Position numbers and translations under genes: made by a program. DNA of 9,643 nucleotides from Candidatus Sumerlaeota bacterium (GTDB lineage: Bacteria; Sumerlaeota; Sumerlaeia; JAFGJS01). Under the pieces are notes generated by a model. That model was given only the letters and a program-made list of their open reading frames with translations, was not told the DNA's origin and searched no databases. The stretch covers positions 1-9,643 of the forward strand of contig JAFGJS010000156.1 in the NCBI GenBank assembly GCA_016928995.1, written 5' to 3'. Each line of letters starts with the position of its first letter. Position 1 is the first letter of the stretch. Positions 1 through 8,200 of this stretch are shown here, piece after piece.

Positions 1-393
1 ACGCGCGTTCGTAAATGCGGCGGGCATAAGCGGGAAGGTCGCGCGTCTTACCCTGGGAGCTCTGCGCTCCTGCCTTGCGCTACCGCCGCTGAGAGGCGGC
101 GGGATGGGAATGCAGAAGTCAGCCGACGCCATAGTCGTTGGCCTCACCATCCAACGAAGGGCCGAACCTGTCGCTGAAGGCCAGGACTGTTTTCTGCCGT
201 GCTTGAGCAGATGCCCCGGATGGGGGCCTAAAGCCGGAAGTAGCGGACGGAATCCGTGAGGTAAGGCTGGGCGCTTAAAAGACGGCAGGCATTCAGTGCG
301 ATACAGCCGGAGACGACAGGAACCGCCGGATACGGAACCGTATGTCCGGTGGTGTGGGAGGGGGAGTTGCTGCAAGGCCTCCCCCTACCCGAT
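1..393 (+). mobile_element. Group II intron, 3' part, without a reverse transcriptase core (5' end outside window)
   Basis: The right end folds as group II intron domains V and VI (separate entry), and the sequence ends in GAT at 391-393 after the branch-point helix. Around 107-140 the text resembles the stretch that often precedes or opens the intron-encoded protein frame in bacterial group II introns (GCAGAAGTCAGCCGACGCCA). Only about 180 bases separate this stretch from domain V, whereas an intact intron carries well over 1 kb of reverse transcriptase/maturase there. One plus-strand frame is open from base 2 to a stop near 262, but it shows no reverse transcriptase motifs. I infer an intron whose domain IV frame has been deleted. 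The 5' domains may start left of the window. The 3' end is well supported; the internal domain assignment is from memory of related introns. Confidence 0.72.
322..393 (+). ncRNA. Group II intron domains V and VI with branch-point adenosine
   Basis: Domain V: arm 322-335 pairs with 338-353 (ACCGCCGGA with TCCGGTGGT, TACGG with CCGTA), leaving the two-base bulge TG at 343-344. That is the expected shape of the catalytic hairpin. Domain VI: GGG 356-358 pairs with CCC 388-390, and A359 to G366 pairs with C379 to T386, leaving A387 unpaired. A387 lies six bases before the end at 393, as expected for the lariat branch point. The bulged adenosine and the close spacing of the two hairpins make chance unlikely. 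Confidence 0.8.
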
Positions 394-468
394 TTTTGCG
401 CGCCGTACAACCTGTAATGGTTCTCGAAAGTTATTGCGTGATTGCCTGGAACGTTGGCCTTGAATGCA

Positions 469-531
469 AGACGAACGCTTCTGTTCGTCTGAAATTGGCG
501 CGGAAAATGAAGGCGAACAAGAGTGTTCGCC
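469..531. repeat. Two related REP-like hairpins
   Basis: The first hairpin pairs AGACGAAC (469-476) with GTTCGTCT (483-490), with a six-base loop. The second pairs GGCGAACA (512-519) with TGTTCGCC (524-531), with loop AGAG. Both share the core CGAAC...GTTCG and a preceding AATG-AAG context, so they look like two diverged copies of one small palindromic repeat. Confidence 0.65.
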
Positions 532-612
532 CTACATGCATGACGTAATAACATTCGAGAAATGCTATATACTGATCCGCAAAATGAACGCTGTCTTCGA
601 TAGGCATCACAA

Positions 613-695
613 TCAGTGCCGCGACCGTTAGGGAGCGGCCCCGACGGCGCTGCGGCAATGCATTACGGGCCGCTCCCTAACGGTCGCGGCACTGA
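613..695. repeat. Perfect 29-bp inverted repeat with 25-base spacer
   Basis: The left arm 613-641 and right arm 667-695 are exact reverse complements over 29 bases; the arms begin TCAGTGCCGCGACC and end GGTCGCGGCACTGA. The spacer is 642-666. No long T-run follows on either strand and no gene ends nearby, so a simple terminator is unlikely. It could be a miniature mobile element or a dispersed palindromic repeat. Confidence 0.85.
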
Positions 696-822
696 ATTGA
701 AAAAGGAATTCTGCGAATCAGTCTATGCAAACCGCGAGAAAAATCATCTGGAAACGTGCACGTAAGGCGGCGGCATGGCCGCCGCAGTCCAAGACACATC
801 GCACTTGGTACGAAAATCAACG

Positions 823-857
823 GATTAAAATCCGTATAATCCTGTTGATCCTGTCAA
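823..857 (-). repeat. Short periodic ACAGGAT repeat
   Basis: On the minus strand this reads GACAGGAT, then CAACAGGAT, then TATACGGAT, so a GGAT core recurs every nine or so bases. Similar ACAGGAT-rich runs are common in intergenic DNA of environmental bacteria (from memory). Function unknown. Confidence 0.5.
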
Positions 858-910
858 AATAAAAAAAAACGTAGCGCCGTCGTGTCGTTGTGGTTGTTTT
901 TATGGTGTGA

Positions 911-1726
911 TTAAAAATCCCGCGCGATCCATGCGCCGAGCTGCTCGATCATCAGCGTGCGTCCATTGTCCAACTCGACGATGATCACTTCGACGCGGCT
1001 GAATTGACGGTCAAACACCTCGGCCGGCGGAATGCCGTGGAACAGCAGCGCCTTGCGTCCGTCTTTCAGCCGGATCATGGGCGCACGTCGCTCCACATGC
1101 ACCGGCACTTCACCCTCGCTGGCGACAAACAATCCCGCTTCCTGCAAACGCCGCAATAGCCCGTCCGGCGCATCCGATGCGGCCGCGTCACGAATAATGA
1201 AGCCCTCTGTGGTGTCATCGTCATCCGTCGAGTGCGCGGCGTCCTGCGCAGCGCCGCCGCCCTCATCGGACGCCAGGGCCGATTCAGACACTGCGACATG
1301 CGGCGACCCCGCCTCCTGCTCTTCAACTTGCTCCCATGCCGGGCCAAGTTCAGGGCCGCGTTTGGCGTGGTAGCCCTGCGCCGCCATGCTGTTCTCGAAT
1401 TGCTTTTCCTCTTCCCGCTGCTTTTTCAGCTGCGCTGCAATCTTGACGATGAAAAACACCAGGCCGCCAAGGGGAAAGCATAACGCGAACGCCAGGCAGA
1501 CCCATGAGGTCGTGTCGTATTTAAGTTCCTCTCCGCCGGGCGGCGCCGTTTGTTCCTTAGCATTTTCACGCTTGGAAGATTCTTGCGCGGTTTGCTTGGG
1601 CTGTTCGATGGCGTCTTTGATCGTTTCACTGCGGGGCGAATCATCTTGCGCGCGCAGCAACGGCGAGCCGATGCAAAGCAGCAACAGCAGAACCGGCCAG
1701 CCGCGCAGGACGCCGCGCGGAATCAC
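911..1726 (-). CDS. Unknown secreted/membrane-anchored protein coupled to a prenyltransferase
   Basis: I do not recognise a family. The start chosen is GTG at 1726, which overlaps the upstream TGA as GTGA (translational coupling) and puts a signal-peptide-like sequence at the N-terminus: arginines at 4 and 9, a hydrophobic run at about 11-24, possible cleavage after RAQ (27). An in-frame ATG at 1765 would add 13 residues but lie inside the neighbour. The 271 residues comprise the signal sequence, a charged region rich in Gln, Glu and Lys (28-72), one membrane helix (about 74-97), a coiled-coil-like KKQREEEKQF stretch, a long acidic low-complexity region (about 130-185, with DDDD) and a compact C-terminal domain (about 187-271) of alternating hydrophobic strands ending ELDNGRTLMIEQLGAW. 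The context suggests an envelope role with the prenyltransferase; this is inference. Confidence 0.78.
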   Translation of the reverse strand: MIPRGVLRGWPVLLLLLCIGSPLLRAQDDSPRSETIKDAIEQPKQTAQESSKRENAKEQTAPPGGEELKYDTTSWVCLAFALCFPLGGLVFFIVKIAAQLKKQREEEKQFENSMAAQGYHAKRGPELGPAWEQVEEQEAGSPHVAVSESALASDEGGGAAQDAAHSTDDDDTTEGFIIRDAAASDAPDGLLRRLQEAGLFVASEGEVPVHVERRAPMIRLKDGRKALLFHGIPPAEVFDRQFSRVEVIIVELDNGRTLMIEQLGAWIARDF

Positions 1727-2598
1727 TTCTGAAAGTAAAAAATGTAGATCATTGAAGCGAGCCATAAAATTACGTTCGCCACCATGGTTTTATCGCGCAG
1801 CACGGTCATTTCCGGCGCGCCGCCTTGATTCTGATGATAGACCGCGTGGAGATAGCGAAAGATGCCATAGACCACGAAGACCACGGTCCAGACAATGCCG
1901 TGGTGCCGGTCGTTGTTGATCGCATACAGCGCATAGGCCATGATCGTGCCCGTGGTCGTGATCGAAACGAGCTGATCGAGAAACGGCGTCGAGTACTCCT
2001 CGAGCACGGCGCGATGGTTGCGCGCGCCCTCCTGCAGCAATCCGATCTCATGGCGCCGCTTGCAGATCACGATGAACAGCGCCAGAAACCACACACACGT
2101 CAGAAACCAGGGCGTGGCTGGAACGGTCGGCTCATTCACCGCGGCGATGCCGGCGTACGCACGCAGCACGAAGCCGAACGAGAGGATCATGATGTCAATA
2201 ATCGCCACGTGCTTCAAGCCCAGCGTATAGCTGACCGTCATGATCAGGTAAACCACGCCGCAGAGGCCGAACTCGAAGGAAATCAGGAAAGACCAGGCCA
2301 GACCGATGGTTCCGGCGATCAAAGCGCCAATCTGCGCCACGGGCATCTTCAACGCGCCGGACGCCAGCGGGCGATTTTTTTTCTCCGGATGCTGCCGGTC
2401 CTGCTCCACGTCCCGGATGTCGTTAAACAAATAAATTGAACCGGAAAGCAGGCAGAAAGAGACGAAGGCCTGCACAACGCGGCTGAGCAGCGTGATGTCG
2501 GTCAACTTTTCCGCAAAGATCAACCCTGCGAAGAGCAGAACATTTTTCAACCATTGGCGGGGACGCAATCCCAGAAATAGCCGCCATACCTGACCCAT
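1723..2598 (-). CDS. UbiA-family prenyltransferase, decaprenyl-phosphate phosphoribosyltransferase type
   Basis: Integral membrane enzyme, about 291 residues, with roughly eight or nine hydrophobic helices. The signature NDIRDVEQD (59-67), followed by DRQHPEKKNRPLASG, is the Asp-rich, Mg2+-dependent active-site loop of UbiA enzymes, in the form seen in decaprenyl-phosphate phosphoribosyltransferase (DPPR synthase), which joins 5-phosphoribosyl pyrophosphate to a polyprenyl phosphate. LRPRQWLKN near the N-terminus and the cytoplasmic KRRHEIG motif (about 180-186), where ubiquinone-type enzymes usually have a second Asp motif, support this subgroup. ATG 2598 (MGQVWRLF) gives the usual N-terminal length; ATG 2655 would add 19 residues. 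Neither has a strong ribosome binding site. It overlaps the next gene by four bases and probably leads that transcript. The product is likely a lipid-linked ribose or arabinose donor, which cannot be proven here. Confidence 0.9.
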   Translation of the reverse strand: MGQVWRLFLGLRPRQWLKNVLLFAGLIFAEKLTDITLLSRVVQAFVSFCLLSGSIYLFNDIRDVEQDRQHPEKKNRPLASGALKMPVAQIGALIAGTIGLAWSFLISFEFGLCGVVYLIMTVSYTLGLKHVAIIDIMILSFGFVLRAYAGIAAVNEPTVPATPWFLTCVWFLALFIVICKRRHEIGLLQEGARNHRAVLEEYSTPFLDQLVSITTTGTIMAYALYAINNDRHHGIVWTVVFVVYGIFRYLHAVYHQNQGGAPEMTVLRDKTMVANVILWLASMIYIFYFQK

Positions 2599-2694
2599 GA
2601 AGCCGTCCGATCCTAAACGTATTGATCGCAATGCCACAAAGCGTTGTATCAGCATTCAGGAAGAGCGCGGAGAAAATCAATAAAAAACTGGACG

Positions 2695-2724
2695 TGGAAC
2701 AAGTGTTTGAGACATAGTTATACA
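2695..2724 (+). promoter_or_regulatory. Candidate lexA promoter overlapped by an SOS-box-like operator
   Basis: At 2696-2709, GGAACAAGTGTTTG matches the Gram-positive-type SOS box CGAACRNRYGTTYC at 12 of 14 positions; only the outermost bases differ. A -10-like TATACA lies at 2719-2724, and the matching -35 position (TGGAAC, 2695-2700) falls inside the box. AAGTGT recurs at 2701, 2725 and 2735. This layout fits autoregulation of the downstream LexA, but the -35 is weak and the LexA recognition sequence of this lineage is unknown. Confidence 0.35.
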
Positions 2725-2776
2725 AAGTGTGCGAAAGTGTTTAGTGGCGGAACTTGAGACTTGAACTGACCATGAC

Positions 2777-2787
2777 GTGCTGAGCAC
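2777..2787. promoter_or_regulatory. Short palindrome upstream of lexA
   Basis: GTGCTGAGCAC is an 11-base perfect palindrome about 28 bases before the lexA start codon. It could be an operator half-site pair, but palindromes of this size also arise by chance. Confidence 0.2.
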
Positions 2788-2814
2788 CGACCTCTTTCCC
2801 GGGAGCCTCGTCCG

Positions 2815-3480
2815 ATGATCGGCCTTTCCCGCAGACAAAGCGACACCTTGCGCGAGATTTTTTTATTCAACGAGAACAACGGATATTTTCCTTCCGTGCG
2901 CGATTTATGCAGCGCGATGAAAATCGCCTCCACCAACACCATCCAGACGCACCTGAAGGGCCTGGAGCGCAAGGAATATCTGGAGCGGCATGGCAGCGGC
3001 GCGCGGGCCTTGCGCCTGACGCAGAAGGCGTGGGATGAACGGGAAAAACTCCTCGGCCGCAGGGGGATCAAAGCGGTCCGGGGCGCCGTGCAAGTCACGG
3101 GCGGAGTTCCGCTCTTCGACACCGCGCCCGCTGGCACATTCGCCGAGGCCTTCGAACGCTCCGAGGGCTACATTCAACTCGGCGACCTGCTGCCGATCAA
3201 TGACGCGACGTACGCCCTGGCGGCGCACGGCGACAGCATGGTGAACAAAGGCATCCACGATGGCGACACGCTGATCGTGCGGCATCAAACCATTGCGGAA
3301 TCGGGCGATGTGATCGTGGCGCTGCTCAATGGCGAGCCGATCGTGCGCTCATACATCCAACGCGTGGACGGCGTCACGCTCCAGCCAGCGAACGACTTCA
3401 TGGAACCAGCGCGCATCTCGCTCGATCACGAAGGCCTGCAAATCTGCGGCAAAGTTGTCGGCGTGATCCACGGGCTGTAA
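2815..3480 (+). CDS. lexA: LexA-like repressor with Arg replacing the catalytic Lys
   Basis: 221 residues, close to the normal LexA length. Residues 1-70 form the winged helix-turn-helix DNA-binding domain (LSRRQSDTLREIF, then FPSVRDLCSAM and TNTIQTHLKGLERKEYL). Residues about 96-221 form the S24 peptidase/dimerisation domain. The self-cleavage bond is Ala106-Gly107 (TAPAGTF) and the nucleophile is Ser141 (HGDSMVNKGI). These lie 35 residues apart, as Ala84 and Ser119 do in E. coli. The general-base lysine, 37 residues after the serine in E. coli (Lys156), is Arg178 here (EPIVRSYI; codon CGC at 3346-3348). RecA-stimulated self-cleavage may therefore be slow, altered or lost. GGGAG nine bases before ATG 2815 supports the start. 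The gene is transcribed divergently from the prenyltransferase unit. It could be a LexA paralogue rather than the main SOS repressor. Confidence 0.9.
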   Translation: MIGLSRRQSDTLREIFLFNENNGYFPSVRDLCSAMKIASTNTIQTHLKGLERKEYLERHGSGARALRLTQKAWDEREKLLGRRGIKAVRGAVQVTGGVPLFDTAPAGTFAEAFERSEGYIQLGDLLPINDATYALAAHGDSMVNKGIHDGDTLIVRHQTIAESGDVIVALLNGEPIVRSYIQRVDGVTLQPANDFMEPARISLDHEGLQICGKVVGVIHGL

Positions 3481-3553
3481 ATCTGCCGTATCATATCATT
3501 TCCAATTTGTTCTGGGATGGATGTGAATTGGGGAGGGCTGCCTCAACCCTGAA

Positions 3554-3589
3554 TCGAATTTGATTTCGATCCCGATTTCGATTTCGATA
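3554..3589. repeat. Degenerate TCGATT hexamer array, six units
   Basis: Six consecutive hexamers read TCGAAT, TTGATT, TCGATC, CCGATT, TCGATT, TCGATA, so every unit differs from TCGATT by at most one base. It is a clear tandem microsatellite between two convergent genes. Confidence 0.85.
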
Positions 3590-3631
3590 GGGATGATATG
3601 TGGGAGGGGCTGTCCTCAGCACCGAATGTTC

Positions 3632-3648
3632 GCGACCGGGACGGTCGC
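3632..3648. repeat. GCGACCG hairpin
   Basis: GCGACCG (3632-3638) pairs with CGGTCGC (3642-3648) around loop GGA, followed by TCCCA. The arm shares GCGACCG with the arms of the 29-bp inverted repeat at 613-695, so the two may belong to one repeat family. There is no T-run after it. Confidence 0.55.
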
Positions 3649-3701
3649 TCCCACGTCCATCCAACCCTTGATTGCCAACTGCCGCTGGCGTCCCTTGGAG
3701 T

Positions 3702-3720
3702 GCGCAGGCCATGCCTGCGC
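3702..3720. repeat. GCGCAGGC palindrome
   Basis: GCGCAGGC (3702-3709) and GCCTGCGC (3713-3720) are perfect reverse complements around loop CAT. This is a third type of small palindrome in the same spacer. It could help end transcription from lexA, though no T-run follows. Confidence 0.55.
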
Positions 3721-3825
3721 CTTGATCCACGGAAGAGCTGCTCAAAGGCTACACTCTGGGAACTCCCTCAAGGCGTCAGGCGTGATTTTCACGATAGAAA
3801 AGCCGCCCATTTTTGCACATTTGAA

Positions 3826-3851
3826 TTTGGAATTTGTTTCGGATTTCGGAC

Positions 3852-3864
<13 letters not shown>
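3826..3864. repeat. Degenerate TTTCGGA heptamer array running into the coaBC stop codon
   Basis: Units TTTGGAA (3826), TTTCGGA (3837), TTTCGGA (3844), CTTAGAA (3851) and TTTCGAA (3858), with a four-base irregularity at 3833-3836. The array overlaps the last codons and the stop of coaBC (3852-3854). Confidence 0.75.
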
Positions 3865-5102
<1,238 letters not shown>

Positions 5103-5177
5103 TTCAACATCTCCGGACAAAGGCAAATAAATTTCGCATCGATCAATTTGACGTTGAATTGCATTCCATTCCATGCG

Positions 5178-5206
5178 ATTCTATCGTAAGAAAGACTGTA
5201 CCGCAA
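5178..5206 (-). promoter_or_regulatory. Candidate sigma-70-type promoter for coaBC
   Basis: On the minus strand a -35-like TTGCGG (5206-5201) is followed after exactly 17 bases by TAGAAT (5183-5178), which matches the -10 consensus at five of six positions. It would start transcription about 70 bases before ATG 5102. The -35 matches only three of six bases. Confidence 0.4.
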
Positions 5207-5247
5207 TCATTTGCGCTCGAAAGAGCCGGCATTGGATTCTAGTGACT

Positions 5248-8200
5248 ATGGCTGTGATTGTACAACCAGGAGAGATTGTCATCGGCATCGACCTCGGCAC
5301 CACTTACTCAGTGGTCTCGCTTGTGGAAAACGAAGAGCCGTTGGTGATTAAAAACGCCGAAGGCAAGAGCAAAACGCCCTCTGTCGTGGCGTTTACGGAC
5401 GAAGACCATGCCCTGGTGGGAGAGGTGGCGTTGCGGCAAATGGCGACGAACCCGCGCCGTTCGATCAGCTCGGTCAAGCGCCTGATCGGCCGCAACTATT
5501 CCGACATCCAAGACCGGGAGATGTTCACCTATGAATTGATGCCGGATGAAAACGACGAGATTTTAATCCGCATCGACGACCTGGGATATTCTCCGCAGCA
5601 GATTTCCTCGCTGATCCTGATCAAACTCAAGGAAGCCGCCGAAGAGCATTGGGGCGGCGAGATCACCAAAGCGATCATCACCGTTCCGGCGTACTTCAAC
5701 GACCGTCAGCGGCAGGCCACGATCGAAGCCGGCCAGATGGCGGGACTGGATGTGCTGCGCCTTGTGAACGAACCCACCGCCGCGGCAGTGGCATATGGCC
5801 TGGGGCGCAGTTTCGAGGGTGTTGTGGCGGTCTATGATTTCGGCGGCGGCACGTTCGATATCTCGATTCTCGAAATCATCGAAAACAGCTTCGAGGTGCT
5901 CGCAACCCACGGCGACACGTTCCTGGGCGGCGACGACATCGATATGCGCATCATGCGCGGCGTGGCGGAAAAATTCAAAGCGCAGCACGGCATCGACCTG
6001 CTGCAAGACCCCATGAGTTTCCGGCGGCTGAAAGAACAGGCCGAACAGGCGAAATGTTATTTATCATCCGCGCAGGAGGCCGTGATCTCGCTGCCGTTCG
6101 TGGTGCAGACGGAAAGCGGCCCGCTCCATCTGGAAGAAACGATCACGCGCAATGACTTCGAGGACATGATCGAAGACCTGGTGAAGCGGACGCTGGAATG
6201 CTGCCGCGAGACCATCGACAGCATCGGGCTCAAGCGCCGCAACATCAAACGCGTGATTCTGGTCGGCGGCTCCACGCGCATCCCGATGGTTCAGGAGATG
6301 GTGGCGGAGTTCTTCAACCAGGAGCCGTTCAAGGGCGTGAACCCGGACGAAATCGTGGCGATGGGCGCGGCGACGCAAGGCGCGGTGCTGGCCGGAGGGC
6401 TGGATGAAGTCGTGCTGATGGAAGTCACGCCGCACTCGCTGGGCATCGAAGTGAAGAACAACCGGGTGAGCCGCGTGATCGAAAAAAACAGCACGATCCC
6501 GCTCAAGGCCGCGAAGACCTTCACGACCACCGAAGACTTTCAGGAATTCGTCAACATCCACGTGCTGCAGGGCGAAGATCCTGAGGCGTCCAACAATCTG
6601 TCGCTGGGCAAATTCACCTTGATGGATATCGAACCCGTGAAAGCCGGCGAGCCGCGCATTGAAGTCGCGTTCTTCATCAACTCGGACGGCGTGGTGGAAA
6701 TCAGCGCTCGCAACATGCTGGACGAATCCGCCGAACCGATCACTGTGCGCCATTCTTTCCTCAGCGGCGCCGAGCGGGAGGAAATGCGCCATAAGCGCCA
6801 CACCCGGCGCCACGTCGCGCCTCCTGGGCGGCGGGCGGACGACTCATCCGTCGTGCGTCATATCAAGGAAGACGCCGCATTACAGCCGAAGCATCTGTCC
6901 GAAGAAGAACTGAAAAAAGAAGAGGAAAAGCACGTCGCGGAAAAGAAAGCGCCGGCATCGAAAGAGCTCGATTCCGCCGAGGTTGTGATCCCGCGGAATC
7001 TTGAGCCGCCGCAGGAGATGACGGAAACGAATGTCCGCTTAAAAAAGGCCGCCGTCCCCGCCAGCGAAGATGAACCTTCGCAGACCGGCGCAAACCACAC
7101 CGTCACCGTCGGCCAAAGCCTGGATTACGCGGCGATGATGCTGGATGATTCGGATCAGCCCGGACGGCGCCGATATGACACTCCATTCAAGGACAAACAG
7201 GCCCAACCCTCTCTCGCCGCGGCACAGCGTCCAGAAACAGCCGGACCAAACGACGACACGGTTCAACCGGACCGCTTGATGCCCGCGGACACTCCGGAAG
7301 AGCCGGACGATGAAGACGATGTGACGGATCCATGGCAGCAGGCGCTGCATCATGTCAAACACGACGATCGCGATGCGCATGTTCAATCTCCCGCGCCGGA
7401 TGGGACCGGCGTCCACAGCTCGCCGCAGCTGCTGGATTCATTGCCCCCGCCCGATCAGATCGATTGGCCCGCGGAGCTGCAAGCGCTTGAGCCGGAACTT
7501 TCCCCGGAGACGCTTGCCGCTTGCGAATGCCTGACACACGCCTCGGATCCGACTCATGACGAGCGTGAAGCGCTCCGCAAGTGCGAGAGCGAACTCGAGA
7601 AAATCGCGTTTGACCATCCAGAGTCCTTTCTCGCCGCGGAAGCCGTAATGCGCGCAAAAATGGCCCTGGGCAATCCGCATCCCGCGCTGATCCAAATCGA
7701 GCAATACATGCGCGCGAATCCCGGCCGCCTGCTCGAAGCGCAACGGTTGTTCCGCCAGCTGCTCAAGGCCCATCCGCATCACGCGCCCGCGATGAAGCAA
7801 TACGGACGGCTTTACATCCAGCTCAACAATGAAGAGCGCGGATTGCATTACCTGGAAAAAGCCTTGGAGCACGAAACCTCGGACATGGCCTTGATCGAGG
7901 AATTGATCGAGCAATACCAGCGGCAGCTCAACGAGCAAACCGATCCCGTGGTGCAGTTCAAACTCGTCAAGCTGCACCTGAAGCGCGGCAACATCGACGA
8001 AACCATTTCGATCCTGCAGCAGCTCACCAACAACGAACGCTATCAGCAAAAAGCGACCAAGATTCTGGGCTTTTGCTTCTGGCAGAAAAACATGTACTAC
8101 CTGGCCTGGCAGAAATTCAAGAACCTGCCGGTGACCAATGAAGTCAAGGACATCCTCTACCGCCTGGCGTCGGACATGGAAACGGCGGATCAACTGACGA

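Larger units (their letters stand above)
394..910. other. Gene-free intergenic stretch with palindromic repeats
   Basis: No convincing gene is visible on either strand; the short open frames here have no recognisable protein character and run through palindromes. The stretch holds two related small hairpins (469-531), a long perfect inverted repeat (613-695), a short GC-rich hairpin (767-785, loop ATG), an ACAGGAT-type repeat (823-857) and a T-rich run on the minus strand at about 858-871. That T-run, downstream of the minus-strand gene ending at 911, could be part of a terminator, but I see no good stem in front of it. Confidence 0.6.
3481..3851. other. Repeat-rich intergenic stretch between lexA and coaBC
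   Basis: No convincing gene. Both flanking genes end here (convergent). It contains a degenerate TCGATT hexamer array (3554-3589), a hairpin (3632-3648), a second hairpin (3702-3720) and the start of a heptamer array that runs into the coaBC 3' end (3826-3864). The short open frames across it are by-products of low-complexity sequence. Confidence 0.6.

Noticed and set aside
228-554. 108-codon open frame on the minus strand, and plus-strand frame 342-548
   Set aside because: Both cross intron domains V and VI or the palindromic repeats; the coding look is an artefact of structured RNA and inverted repeats.
613-695. Inverted repeat as intrinsic terminator
   Set aside because: No T-run on either side and no gene ending close by on either strand.
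394-910. Possible CRISPR array
   Set aside because: The repeats here are palindromes of different sequence and uneven spacing, with no regular repeat-spacer pattern.
1825-2439. 204-codon open frame on the plus strand
   Set aside because: Antisense to the prenyltransferase; the minus-strand reading has membrane helices and the NDIRD motif, this one only charged residues.
5148-5182. Plus-strand promoter for the fusion gene (TTGACG or TTGAAT with a downstream -10)
   Set aside because: At correct spacing the -10 would be CCATGC or GATTCT, both poor; I could not support one choice.
6064-6813. 249-codon open frame on the minus strand
   Set aside because: Antisense to the Hsp70 substrate-binding region; rich in His and Arg as expected for a shadow of a codon-biased gene.
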